This document shows, one piece after another, positions 39,675-47,545 of a stretch of DNA of 61,449 nucleotides; the first letter of the stretch is position 1, and each line of letters opens with the position of its first letter. Below the pieces are notes generated by a model. The model was given only the letters and a program-made list of their open reading frames with translations, was not told the DNA's origin and searched no databases. This DNA is from Thermus thermamylovorans. Its GTDB lineage: Bacteria > Deinococcota > Deinococci > Deinococcales > Thermaceae. The position numbers and the translations under genes are program-made. The stretch is taken from assembly GCF_004307015.1 (NCBI RefSeq), contig NZ_SIJL01000007.1, positions 1-61,449 of the forward strand, given 5' to 3'.

Positions 39675-40384
39675 AGCACCTCGGCCAAAAAGCCCAGAAG
39701 GGCCGTGCGGAAGGCCCTGGGGTTTTCCAGGTTGGCCAGGTGCCCGGCCTCGGGGAGGAGGAGGAGGCGGGCGTCGGGCAGGGCCCTGGCCATTCGCTTG
39801 GCCTCCTCCGGGGGGGTGAGGGTATCCTCCTCGCCCACCAGGACCAGGGCCGGGCGGCGCATCCCGGGGAGGAGGGGGGTGGAGTCGGGGCGCTCCGCCA
39901 GGGCCAGGAGGCTACCGGCCACCGCCTCGGGGCTGGCCTCCAGGATGAGGGCCCGGGCCCTTTCCACCACCTCGGGGCGCTCCTCCCGGGTGGTCTTGCC
40001 CAGGTGGCTTGGGAGAAGGGCCTCGGGGAGGAAGCCCACCCCTTCCTGGAGGACCCGTTCCCTGAGGGCGTAGCGGTTCCTGCGGGCCTCCTCCGTGTCC
40101 GCCCCCGCGCGGGTATCCGCCAGCACCAGGCCCAGGAAGCGCTCGGGGGCCTTCCGCCAGAGCTCAAAGATGAGGTAGCCCCCCATGGAAAGCCCCACGA
40201 AGACCGCCTCCTCCATTCCCGCCTCGTCCATCTCCCCCAGGACCTTTTCCGCCGCCTCGGGGAGGGATAGGCCCAGGTAGGGGGGGGCCAGGAGGGAAAG
40301 CCTTCCCCGGAAGTAGGCCACCTCCCCCTCCCACATGCGGGGGCCATAGGGGAAGGCGTGCAGAAAGACCAGGCCGCGGGTCAT
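39671..40384 (-). CDS. Alpha/beta hydrolase
   Basis: This 237-aa protein has the oxyanion loop LVFLHAFPYGPRMW, the nucleophile elbow VGLSMGGY (Ser near residue 70) and a catalytic Asp region in VLVGEEDTLTPP. The final His is in LPEAGHLANLEN. The substrate is unknown; the fold includes esterases and lactonases. Its ATG overlaps the previous gene by 4 nt, so it is at the end of the sufS-sufU run. Confidence 0.85.
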   Translation of the reverse strand: MTRGLVFLHAFPYGPRMWEGEVAYFRGRLSLLAPPYLGLSLPEAAEKVLGEMDEAGMEEAVFVGLSMGGYLIFELWRKAPERFLGLVLADTRAGADTEEARRNRYALRERVLQEGVGFLPEALLPSHLGKTTREERPEVVERARALILEASPEAVAGSLLALAERPDSTPLLPGMRRPALVLVGEEDTLTPPEEAKRMARALPDARLLLLPEAGHLANLENPRAFRTALLGFLAEVL

Positions 40385-40584
40385 GCTTCCTCCACGGGCT
40401 CGCCTTCCAGGCCCAGGGCCTTGAGCCGGGCGATGAGCCCCAGGTCCTGGACCACCACCACGTTCTCCTTGCCCCGGCTTTCCGCCCTTAAGAGCCCCGC
40501 CTCCGCCGCCTCCTTCCAGGCCTGCATCAGGTCCGGGTACTGCACCAGGAGGGGGGTGACCTTGTGGGCGGGGTAGCGCCTCAC
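40381..40584 (-). CDS. Small conserved-looking protein following sufU
   Basis: This 67-aa protein starts at a GTG that overlaps the sufU stop by 4 nt and ends with a 4-nt overlap with the hydrolase start. It contains YPAHKVTPLLVQYPDLMQAWK and KENVVVVQDLGLIARLKALGL. It has one coherent fold-like pattern and typical codon usage. I do not recognise a family, but strict coupling to sufU suggests a role near iron-sulfur assembly. Confidence 0.6.
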   Translation of the reverse strand: MRRYPAHKVTPLLVQYPDLMQAWKEAAEAGLLRAESRGKENVVVVQDLGLIARLKALGLEGEPVEEA

Positions 40585-40997
40585 CTCAGGGCCTCCTCCA
40601 GGGCGTGCCAGGCCAGGGTGGCGCACTTCACCCGCGCCGGGAGCTTGGCCACCCCCTGGAGGGCCAGGAGGTCCCCCAGGGCGGGGTCCGGGGGGGCGCC
40701 CTCCACCACCATGGCCTGGAACCTCCGGGAAAGCTCCAAAGCCTCCGCCACCTTCTTCCCCTTCACCAGCTCGGTCATGAGGGAGGCGCTGGCGGTGCTG
40801 ATGGCGCACCCCTGGCCCTGGAAGCGGATGTCGGCGATGGTGTCCCCTTCCAGCCGCACCATCACCTCCACCTGGTCCCCGCAGGAGGGGTTCATGCCTC
40901 CCGCCACCCGGGTGGCCTGGGGCAGGACCCCGAAGTTCTTGGGGCTTTGGTAGTGCTTGAGGATGATCTCCCGGTAAAGCTCATCGAGGACGCTCAT
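40581..40997 (-). CDS. sufU: Iron-sulfur cluster assembly / sulfur transfer protein SufU
   Basis: This protein of about 138 aa is NifU/IscU-like. Ligand residues are Cys in NPSCGDQV (with its Asp), Cys in GQGCAISTASAS and Cys in VKCATLAWHALEEAL. SufU is a zinc-dependent sulfur acceptor that stimulates SufS. I chose ATG 40997 because GGGGGA lies upstream; an ATG at 41009 overlaps the sufS stop. It follows sufS directly. Confidence 0.9.
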   Translation of the reverse strand: MSVLDELYREIILKHYQSPKNFGVLPQATRVAGGMNPSCGDQVEVMVRLEGDTIADIRFQGQGCAISTASASLMTELVKGKKVAEALELSRRFQAMVVEGAPPDPALGDLLALQGVAKLPARVKCATLAWHALEEALR

Positions 40998-41008
40998 GGA
41001 TTCCCCCA

Positions 41009-42223
41009 TTATAGCCAGGCCCGGTACCGGGTATGGATGCGGAGGAGGGCTTCCACGAAGCGGTCCACCTCCTCGAAGGTGTTGTAGAGGTAGAAGCTCG
41101 CCCGGGCCGTGGCGGCCAGGCCCAGCTTGCGGTGCAGGGGCTGGGCGCAGTGGTGCCCGGCCCGCACCGCAATCCCCTCCCCGTCCAGGAAGGTGGCCAG
41201 GTCGTGGGGATGGAGCCGCCCTAAGGTGAAGGGGATGACCCCGCCCCGGTCCGGCCCCATAGGCCCGTAGACTCTGAGGTCCGGCACCTCCGCAAGGCGC
41301 TTCAGGGCGTAGTCCAAAAGGGCCCGGTCGTGGGCATAGACCCGCTCCATGCCCACCTCCATGAGGTACTGGGCCGCCTCCCCCAGGGCGATGGCCTCGG
41401 CGATGGGCGGGGTGCCGGCCTCAAAGCGCCCGGGCGGGGGGGCGTAGGTGGAGCGGTCCACGTGGACCTCGCGGATCATCTCCCCGCCCCCCAGGAAGGG
41501 CATCATCCCCTCCAGCACCTCGTACCGTCCAAAGAGCACCCCGGCCCCCGTGGGCCCCAGCATCTTGTGCCCCGAGAGGGCAAAGAAGTCGACCCCCAGG
41601 GCCTTCACGTCCACCGGGAGGTGGGGGGCGCTTTGGGCCCCGTCCACCACCACCAGCGCCCCGGCCGCCTTGGCCTTTTTGGCAATCTCCGCCACGGGGT
41701 TGATGGTGCCGAGCACATTGGACATGTGCACCAGGGAGACCACCTTCACCCTTTCCGTGAGGAGGGCGTCCAGGGCGGAAAGGTCCAGCCGCCCCTCCTC
41801 CGTGAGGGGGATGGCCTTGATCCGGGCTCCCTTGAGCCCCGCCACCAGGTGCCAGGGCACCAGGCCCGCGTGGTGCTCCATCTCCGTGACCAGGATCTCG
41901 TCCCCTTCCTTCAGGTTCCTCAGGCCCCAGGCGTAGGCCACCAGGTTCAGGGCCTCGGTGGTGTTGCGCACGAAGACGATCTCCCGTTCCTCCGCCCCCA
42001 GGAAGCGGGCCAGGCGGCGCCTGGCCTCCTCGTAGGCCTCGGTGGCGGCCACGGAGAGGCGGTAGGCCCCGCGGTGGACGTTGGCGTTGAGCTCCCGGTA
42101 GTAGCGGTCCAGGGCTTCCAGGACCCGCCTGGGCTTCTGGCTGGTGGCGGCGGAGTCCAGGTAGACCAGTTCGGGATGGCCGGCGATGAGGGGGAAGTCC
42201 TCCCGGATGCGGCTTAGGTCCAT
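41009..42223 (-). CDS. sufS: Cysteine desulfurase SufS
   Basis: This 404-aa PLP enzyme provides sulfur for Fe-S clusters. Signatures are VYLDSAATSQKPRRVLEA, the HANVHRGAYRL-like ANVHRGAYRLSV, and the PLP-lysine region FFALSGHKMLGPTGAGVLFG (Lys near residue 226). The catalytic cysteine loop lies in RAGHHCAQPLHRKLG (Cys near residue 361). Its partner is SufU downstream. The rest of the suf genes are 9 kb upstream on the same strand beyond the copper block. Confidence 0.94.
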   Translation of the reverse strand: MDLSRIREDFPLIAGHPELVYLDSAATSQKPRRVLEALDRYYRELNANVHRGAYRLSVAATEAYEEARRRLARFLGAEEREIVFVRNTTEALNLVAYAWGLRNLKEGDEILVTEMEHHAGLVPWHLVAGLKGARIKAIPLTEEGRLDLSALDALLTERVKVVSLVHMSNVLGTINPVAEIAKKAKAAGALVVVDGAQSAPHLPVDVKALGVDFFALSGHKMLGPTGAGVLFGRYEVLEGMMPFLGGGEMIREVHVDRSTYAPPPGRFEAGTPPIAEAIALGEAAQYLMEVGMERVYAHDRALLDYALKRLAEVPDLRVYGPMGPDRGGVIPFTLGRLHPHDLATFLDGEGIAVRAGHHCAQPLHRKLGLAATARASFYLYNTFEEVDRFVEALLRIHTRYRAWL

Positions 42224-42245
42224 GCCCTCAGTGTATCCCTGGGGG

Positions 42246-42635
42246 TTAGAGCCGGGCCAGGGCCCGCGCCAGGCGTTCCCTCGCCTCCTGGGGCAGGGTT
42301 CCTAGCTTAGCCCGCACCCCCTCCGGTAGGAGGGCAAAGGTCCCCTCGGGGTCCTGGACCAGGACCGCTATCTCCTCTCCCTCCTGCCGCAGGACCACGT
42401 TGCAGGGCAGGAAGAGGCCGAGGTCGGGCTCGGCCTCGAGGGCTTTGGCGGCGAGGCTCGGGTTACAGGCTCCCAGGATCAGGTAAGGGGGCCTTTCCAG
42501 GCCCAGGCGGGCCTTAAGGGTGGCGGCCACGTCGATCTCCGTGAGGATGCCGAAGCCTTCCTCCTTCAAGGCGGCTTCCAGCCGGGCCCGGGCCTCGGTC
42601 AGGCTGGCCTTCAGGGTTTTCCTCAAGTCCGTCAT
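42246..42635 (-). CDS. DUF302 protein
   Basis: This 129-aa protein matches DUF302: LEAALKEEGFGILTEIDVAATLKARLG, then PPYLILGACNPSLAAKALEAEPDLGLFLPCNVVLRQEGE. The conserved ACNP and PCNV cysteines could bind metal. DUF302 genes often lie in metal-response regions; here it stands between sufS and the copper block. A TACACT at 42657-42652 is a possible -10. Confidence 0.8.
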   Translation of the reverse strand: MTDLRKTLKASLTEARARLEAALKEEGFGILTEIDVAATLKARLGLERPPYLILGACNPSLAAKALEAEPDLGLFLPCNVVLRQEGEEIAVLVQDPEGTFALLPEGVRAKLGTLPQEARERLARALARL

Positions 42636-42728
42636 GGTACCCTCCCTACCTAAAGTGTAGCGGAGCCCAAGAGAAAAGGCTTTTCGTGAAAGTCATATTG
42701 AGCGGTCTATGGGGGTATGGGAAGGCCT

Positions 42729-42766
42729 GGGCCCCTGCCCGGGGCAGCTGCCCCGGGCAGGGGCCC
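42729..42766. repeat. Perfect 38-nt palindrome
   Basis: The arms are GGGCCCCTGCCCGGGGCAG and its exact reverse complement, centred on CAGCTG at 42745-42750. It lies 8 nt beyond the stop of the minus-strand PepSY gene and about 94 nt upstream of DUF302. A terminator is most likely, although no U-run follows. Confidence 0.7.
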
Positions 42767-42773
42767 CCTAGCC

Positions 42774-43427
42774 TTACTCCCCGAGGAAGAAGCCGTGCCA
42801 GGTGTGGACCCAGACCTCCCCCGTGTAGGCGTTCACGGAGAGCATGCCCTCCACCTCCTTGCGCCCGAAGTCAAAGGTGTAGTACCCGGGGAAAGCCCCG
42901 GCTTCCAGCACCTGGGCACCCGGGAGGTAGCCTTTCAGGAAGGTCTCGGCCAGCTTCCTGGCTTCCGTCAAGGGGAAGCGGACAGGAGGCTGCACGGGCC
43001 CGCCCATCATGCTGTAGCGGGTGTTCCACATCATGTTGGGGCCAGGTTCCGGGGAAACCACCCCCGTGTAGCGATCGGCGATGAGCTCAAAAAGCCCTTG
43101 CCCCTTCTCGTCCACCACCTGGGCGTAGTAGTTTTGGCTGAAGGCCATGAAGTCCTTAAGGCGTGCCCCCGGGTAGATGCGCTTGGCGTAGGCTTCCATC
43201 CGCGCTTTGGCCTCTTTCTGGGGGATGGGCCGGGCCTCCGGAGGGTAGACCCCCATCATGCCCATCATCCCCTGGCCGCCCATCATGCCGTAGCCCATCA
43301 TCCCCGGACCGTACTGCGAGCCATAGCCCATCATCCCCGGACCAAAACCCCCCATCATGCCCTGGGTGAGGGCAAGGCCTAAAAGCATAAGGGCCAGAAC
43401 TCCTAAAGTTAAACCGTAGCGTTTCAT
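42774..43427 (-). CDS. Met/Gly-rich PepSY-domain exported protein
   Basis: This 217-aa protein has a signal peptide (MKRYGLTLGVLALMLLGLALTQ). A repeated GMMGG/GMMGY segment rich in Met, Gly and Tyr follows (about residues 23-60). Two PepSY-like halves complete it, one with YYAQVVDEKGQGLFELIADRYTGVV and one with YYTFDFGRKEVEGMLSVNAYTGEVW. The methionine clusters resemble Cu(I)-binding repeats. The ATG overlaps the SHOCT gene by 4 nt and is preceded by GGGAGGTGG. It is cotranscribed with that gene from a proposed copper-block promoter. Confidence 0.75.
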   Translation of the reverse strand: MKRYGLTLGVLALMLLGLALTQGMMGGFGPGMMGYGSQYGPGMMGYGMMGGQGMMGMMGVYPPEARPIPQKEAKARMEAYAKRIYPGARLKDFMAFSQNYYAQVVDEKGQGLFELIADRYTGVVSPEPGPNMMWNTRYSMMGGPVQPPVRFPLTEARKLAETFLKGYLPGAQVLEAGAFPGYYTFDFGRKEVEGMLSVNAYTGEVWVHTWHGFFLGE

Positions 43428-43669
43428 GCTCCACCTCCCTTTTCCAGTTCCTTGCGTAACCTTTTGTAGGTTTCCTTGTCCAGCTCGCCCCTGGCGTACC
43501 GGAGGCGCAGGGCTTCCAGGGCCGCATCCTTTCTCGGCTCCCCGCTTCCCCGTTCCCAGGCCCGAAGGCCCAGGTACAGGAGAAGCCCCAAGAGAGCCAG
43601 AACCAGGAGCATGTTGAGAAGCCCGAAGAACCACCCGAAACCCATGCTGCCCCAACCCATCATGCCCAC
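43424..43669 (-). CDS. Small SHOCT-domain membrane protein (first copy)
   Basis: This 81-aa protein starts with a Met/Gly/Trp-rich segment (GMMGWGSMGFGWFF), one membrane helix ([22 protein letters not shown]) and a C-terminal SHOCT motif (ALEALRLRYARGELDKETYKRLRKEL). The start is GTG 43669 with GGAGGTGG 5 nt upstream; ATG 43663 is an alternative. It is a paralogue of the protein at 47542-47781. It begins a unit with the PepSY gene. Confidence 0.75.
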   Translation of the reverse strand: MGMMGWGSMGFGWFFGLLNMLLVLALLGLLLYLGLRAWERGSGEPRKDAALEALRLRYARGELDKETYKRLRKELEKGGGA

Positions 43670-43686
43670 GATCCACCTCCACCTGT

Positions 43687-43719
43687 ACCCTAGGCCGGTA
43701 TTGTTAAGCTGGCATAAAG
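43687..43719 (-). promoter_or_regulatory. Copper-block promoter A (SHOCT-PepSY)
   Basis: Reading on the minus strand, CTTTATGCCAGCTTAAC (43719-43703) is followed by 10 nt and the -10 hexamer TAGGGT (43692-43687). The half-sites CTTTA and CTTAA are 11 bp apart. Confidence 0.65.
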
Positions 43720-43722
43720 GGG

Positions 43723-43755
43723 TTTTACCGGCGCTTAACGTTTGGCCCTTAAGCT
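43723..43755 (+). promoter_or_regulatory. Copper-block promoter D (ccdA-like gene)
   Basis: TTTTACCGGCGCTTAAC (43723-43739) is followed by 10 nt and TAAGCT (43750-43755), which lies 7 nt before the ATG at 43763. This gives a leaderless start. The repeat has the same 11-bp period as the other three sites. Confidence 0.6.
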
Positions 43756-43762
43756 GGTGGGC

Positions 43763-44586
43763 ATGCGAAGAGGGCTCCTGGCGCTTGGTCTTGCTGTCCT
43801 AGGCCTGGTGGGGTTGGCCCTGGGAAGCGGGCTACTGGAGGAGGTTTCCCGAAGCCTTTACCGAACGGCCAACACCCTGTACGCTCTCCTGGCTCCCTGG
43901 GTGGATGGCCTGAGGCGGGAGGTGGGGGTTCCTTGGCTTTCCGCTTTCCTCCTGGGGATCTTGGCGGCCTTTGCTCCCTGCCAGATCACCACTGGGGCCA
44001 GTGCCCTGGCCTATCTGGCTCCTTCCGCCCTCGAGGGAAGGGTCTGGCCCAGGTTTCTGGCCTTTCTTCTGGGGAAGGCCTTCACCTACCTGGTGCTCGC
44101 CGGGGTGGTTCTCTTCGTTTTGGGCGGGACCCTGGACAACCCCGGGGCTATCTTCCGCCCGGTGCGGCTGGCCCTGGGGCCCTTTATGGTCCTGGTAGGC
44201 CTGGGTCTTTTGGGGGTGGTGCGCTGGCCCCTGGCCTGGGCAGCACCGGAGGACTGGGCGGCCCGGGTGAGGGCGTGGGATGGGCTTCTGGGGCCCCTGG
44301 CTCTGGGCGGGGTTTACGGCTTGGCCTTCTGCCCTACCCTCTTCTGGCTTTTCTTCGGGCTTCTACTCCCTTTGGCCCTGGCTTCTTCCTTTGGGTTTCT
44401 CTTTCCCCTTCTCTTCGCCCTGGGGACGGGCTTTCCCCTGGGTTTCTGCTCCTCCTTTTCACCCGCATGGGCCGGGGCCGGGCCCTCAAGGGGATGCGCC
44501 AAGTGGGAAGCCATCTTCTAAGGGGTGCAGGGGCAGTCTTCGTGGCCCTGGGGATTTTGGACACGGTGCTTTACTGGAACCTCTAG
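43763..44586 (+). pseudogene. CcdA/DsbD-like membrane protein with a frameshift
   Basis: The protein resembles CcdA, which moves electrons across the membrane for cytochrome c maturation or thiol reduction. Cys-containing helices are ILAAFAPCQITTGASAL and YGLAFCPTLFWLFFGLLL. The first frame is good to FPLLFALGTGFPL (about 44438). The expected C-terminus (LLLLFTRMGRGRALKGMRQ to LDTVLYWNL, ending at 44586) lies in another frame. A single missing base in the run around 44443-44448 restores one frame. Without repair, translation stops at 44521 with an unrelated tail. A sequencing error cannot be excluded. Confidence 0.7.
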
Positions 44587-44602
44587 CATGGGAGGCAAGG
44601 GG

Positions 44603-45232
44603 ATGAAGAAGGGTTTAAGGGCTCGATTGTTCGCCACCCTCCTTCCCCCCCTTTCCCGTCGGCACGTGGGCTTGAGCGAAACCTGGCGGAAGAAACTCCT
44701 GGGAAGCCTGGCGGGGAAGGTTTTGGAGATCGGCCCGGGGACGGGGGTTAACCTGGCCTATCTGCCGGGTGGCGTCCACTGGATTGGCCTCGAGCCCAAT
44801 CCCTACTTCCACCCTCACCTCCGGCGGGCCCTGAGCCTCAGGGGGCTTTCCGGCGAGGTTCTTTTAGGCCAGGTAGAGGCCATCCCCCTGCCGGAAGAGA
44901 GCGTGGAGGCCGTGGTGGCCACCTTGGTCCTTTGCTCGGTGGTGGATCCCAGGGCGGCTTTGGCGGAGATCCTCAGGGTGTTGAAGCCCGGGGGGCGCTT
45001 CGTCTTCCTGGAGCACGTGGCCGCCCCCCGGGGCTCCCCCCTGCGCCGGGCCCAGGACCTCCTCTGCCCCTTATGGGGGGTTTTGGGGGACGGCTGCCAC
45101 CCCAACCGGGAAACCCTGGCCCTCATCCAGGAAGCTGGGTTTGCCCGGGTGGAGGCGGAGGCCTTCGCCCTGCCGCTTCCCCTGGTGGCCCCTCATGTGG
45201 CCGGGGCGGCCTGGAAGGCTAAGGCGCCCTAA
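44603..45232 (+). CDS. Class I SAM-dependent methyltransferase
   Basis: This protein of about 209 aa has motif I VLEIGPGTGVNLAYLP (about residues 40-55), the acidic LEPNPYF after it, VATLVLCSVVDPRAALAEILRVLKPGGRFVFLEHV and a late C-rich LLCPLWGVLGDGCHPN. It belongs to the UbiE/COQ5-like group and is near the METTL7 family. I chose ATG 44603 because GGAGG lies 7 nt upstream. It follows the ccdA-like gene and is convergent with the CueP-like gene (14-nt overlap). The substrate is unknown. Confidence 0.8.
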   Translation: MKKGLRARLFATLLPPLSRRHVGLSETWRKKLLGSLAGKVLEIGPGTGVNLAYLPGGVHWIGLEPNPYFHPHLRRALSLRGLSGEVLLGQVEAIPLPEESVEAVVATLVLCSVVDPRAALAEILRVLKPGGRFVFLEHVAAPRGSPLRRAQDLLCPLWGVLGDGCHPNRETLALIQEAGFARVEAEAFALPLPLVAPHVAGAAWKAKAP

Positions 45233-45734
45233 GGCGGAAGGTGGTGAGGCAGGTGGGGCTATTCCGGAAGGTGGTGATGGGGCCCGTGGCCAGCAGATCC
45301 CCCCGGCGGACCTCGAGGGTGTAGCGGCGGTTTCGGGGAAGCCAGAGCTCAAAGAACCCGTCCTTCCCAGTCTTAACCTGGGTTTTGATCACCTCCTTCT
45401 CCCCCTCCAGCACCCGAACCTCCAAGACCTCCCCCTGCAGTTCTCCGGTGCAGCTGGAAAAGTAGTGGACCTGGCAGGGGTGGGTCCGGTTCACGTAGGG
45501 GGCCACCGCCAGGAGGAAGCGGTCCTTGAGGGCCACCTGGGCCTTGCGGCCATCCGGGAACTCGAAGAAGAAGGCCTCGGGGGTTACGTAGCTCACCACC
45601 CTTTGCCCTTCCTCCCGCCACCGCTTGGCCAGGGCCAGGGTCTCCTCAGGCCCCAGGCCTTTGAGGGCCTCGGGGCTAGGAGCCTGGGCCAGGCCTAAAG
45701 CCACGCCAAGGGCAAGCGCCAGAAGCTTCTTCAT
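45219..45734 (-). CDS. CueP-like periplasmic copper protein
   Basis: This protein of about 171 aa starts with a signal peptide (MKKLLALALGVALGLAQA). Its core APYVNRTHPCQVHYFSSCTGEL matches the CueP signature with two cysteines, and a third Cys lies near the end (NSPTCLTTFRL). CueP binds and reduces copper in the periplasm of some enterobacteria. I chose the ATG at 45734 because the proposed -10 (45747-45742) would start transcription there; a GTG at 45743 is possible. It follows the histidine kinase gene by 10 nt. Confidence 0.78.
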   Translation of the reverse strand: MKKLLALALGVALGLAQAPSPEALKGLGPEETLALAKRWREEGQRVVSYVTPEAFFFEFPDGRKAQVALKDRFLLAVAPYVNRTHPCQVHYFSSCTGELQGEVLEVRVLEGEKEVIKTQVKTGKDGFFELWLPRNRRYTLEVRRGDLLATGPITTFRNSPTCLTTFRLRAP

Positions 45735-45741
45735 GGCTCCC

Positions 45742-45774
45742 ACCCTAAGCCTTTCCCGTTAAGCCTGTGTAAAG
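45742..45774 (-). promoter_or_regulatory. Copper-block promoter B (CueP-like gene)
   Basis: On the minus strand CTTTACACAGGCTTAAC (45774-45758) is followed by 10 nt and TAGGGT (45747-45742). The repeat overlaps the final codons of the histidine kinase gene. Confidence 0.6.
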
Positions 45775-46884
45775 GGGCAGGGTGAAGCGGAAAACGCTTC
45801 CCCGGCCCAGCTGGCTTTCCACCCAGATCCTTCCCCCCATGGCTTCCACCAGGCTCTTGGCGATGGTGAGGCCCACTCCGGTTCCCCCGTCCTGACGGCT
45901 GCGGGAAGGGTCTATGCGGTAGAAGCGCTCAAAGATGCGGGGAAGGTGTTCCTCGGGGATGCCGGGCCCGGTGTCCTCCACGCTGAAGACCACTGCCTGG
46001 CCTGTCCTTTCCGCCCCAAGCCTCACCCTTCCCCCCTCTGGGGTGTGGCGAAGGGCGTTGGAAAGCAGGTTGGCGAGCACCTGGAGGGTCCGTTCCGCAT
46101 CGGCCCAGACCCGGGGGAGAAAGGAGGGGGCCGCCACTTCCAGGGCCACTCCCTTGGCCTGGAAGGCGGGGCGGAAGCGTTCCGCCGCCTGTTCCAGGAG
46201 GCCTTTGGGATCCAGGGGCTCGGGGTGAAGCTCCACAGCCCCCGATTCCACCTGGGAAACCAGGGAGAGATCCCGGATCAGCCGGCTCATGGCCCGCACT
46301 TCCTGCTGGATCCTTTCCGCTGCTTTTTCGGGCTCCATGACCCCGTCCGCCAGGGCCTCGGCGTAGGCTTGCAGGGCCGACAGCGGAGTCCTGAGTTCGT
46401 GGGCCACGGTGCCGATGAGCCCCACCCGGCTTTGTTCCACCCGTTCCAGGGCTTCGGCCAGGCGGTTGAAGTGGAGGGCCAGCTCCCCCAGCTCGTCCTT
46501 CTCCAGGACGGGAAGGCGCACCCGGTACTCCCCCTGGGCCATGCGGCGGCTTCCCTCGGCCAGAAGCCTGGCGGTGCGGGAGAAGCGCAGGCTGGCGAAG
46601 GAGGCGGAGAGGGCGGCCCCGGCCACGGAGAGGGGAAGGGCGGCGAGGAGGGCGGTGGTGAGGGTGGAGCGGAGGCCTTCCTCGAGGTCCCGCCTTAAGG
46701 CCTCGCCCATCATGAGTCCGCCCATCATGGATAGGGCGTGGTACATGCGTTCCACATGCCCCCGGTAGAAGGAGGGGGCCAGGGTCTCCGCCAGTAGGAA
46801 GAAGAGGAACAGGGCCAGGAGGGCCACCAGAAGGTGGCTGAGGAAGAGCTTAGCGAAGATCTGCGAAGCTATCTTGGGGCGCAT
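45745..46884 (-). CDS. Sensor histidine kinase of the copper block
   Basis: This 379-aa kinase has two membrane helices (about residues 10-30 and 75-97). They flank a short external loop with Met and His (RGHVERMYHALSMMGGLMMG). A HAMP linker follows, then HisKA with the phospho-His in VAHELRTPLSALQAY (near residue 165). The ATPase has N-box LLSNALRHTPEGG, GPGIPEEHLPRIFERFYR and GVGLTIAKSLVEAMGG. The loop methionines suggest Cu(I) sensing. It overlaps the response regulator gene by 35 nt. Confidence 0.93.
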   Translation of the reverse strand: MRPKIASQIFAKLFLSHLLVALLALFLFFLLAETLAPSFYRGHVERMYHALSMMGGLMMGEALRRDLEEGLRSTLTTALLAALPLSVAGAALSASFASLRFSRTARLLAEGSRRMAQGEYRVRLPVLEKDELGELALHFNRLAEALERVEQSRVGLIGTVAHELRTPLSALQAYAEALADGVMEPEKAAERIQQEVRAMSRLIRDLSLVSQVESGAVELHPEPLDPKGLLEQAAERFRPAFQAKGVALEVAAPSFLPRVWADAERTLQVLANLLSNALRHTPEGGRVRLGAERTGQAVVFSVEDTGPGIPEEHLPRIFERFYRIDPSRSRQDGGTGVGLTIAKSLVEAMGGRIWVESQLGRGSVFRFTLPLYTGLTGKA

Positions 46885-47545
46885 CGCCTTCCCGGAAGCG
46901 GTACCCCACCCCCCGTACCGTTTCGATGAACCGGGGGTTTTCCGGATCGTCCATGAGCTTCTTTCTTAGGGCGACGATGTGCACGTCCACCACCCGGTCT
47001 ATGCCCGGGAAGTCCGGTCCCCACACCTTTTCCAAGAGCCTTTCCCGGGTGAAAACCATGCCCGGGTGCTGGGCCAGGGTGAGGAGGAGGTCAAACTCCA
47101 GCTGGGAAAGGGGAAGGGGTTTGCCCTCCAGGTAGGCCTGCCGCTCCTTGGGAAGAAGGCGCAAGGGGCCATAGCTGAGCTCCTCCTTGAGGCCGGCCCG
47201 CCTTAGGAGGGCCTTGACCCGGGCCACCACCTCCTTGGGGCTGAAGGGCTTGACCACGTAGTCGTCGGCCCCCAGCTCCAGCCCCTTAACCCTTTCCTCC
47301 TCTCCCCCCCGGGCGGTCAACATGAGGACGGGGAGCTCAGGCCTATCGCGGCGGATGTACTCCAAGACCTGGAAGCCGTCCAGCTTAGGCAGCATGAGGT
47401 CCAGGATGACCAGGTCGGCCCGGGGGAAAAGCTCCAGGGCTTTTTCCCCGTTCTCCGCTTCCAGAACTTCGAACCCGGCCCCCCGGAGGTAGGCTCCCAG
47501 GACCTCGAGGGGGGCCGGGTCGTCGTCCACCAGGAGAACCCTCAT
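46850..47545 (-). CDS. OmpR-family response regulator of the copper block
   Basis: This 231-aa regulator has the receiver residues VDDDPAP, phospho-Asp in LVILDLMLPKLDGF (near residue 49), MLTARGGEEE and VVKPFSPKE. A winged-helix domain follows with LEFDLLLTLAQHPGMVFTRERLLEKVWG and DVHIVALRKKL. It is the obvious candidate for binding the 11-bp direct repeats at the four copper-block promoters. It overlaps the SHOCT gene by 4 nt and the kinase gene by 35 nt. Confidence 0.94.
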   Translation of the reverse strand: MRVLLVDDDPAPLEVLGAYLRGAGFEVLEAENGEKALELFPRADLVILDLMLPKLDGFQVLEYIRRDRPELPVLMLTARGGEEERVKGLELGADDYVVKPFSPKEVVARVKALLRRAGLKEELSYGPLRLLPKERQAYLEGKPLPLSQLEFDLLLTLAQHPGMVFTRERLLEKVWGPDFPGIDRVVDVHIVALRKKLMDDPENPRFIETVRGVGYRFREGDAPQDSFADLR

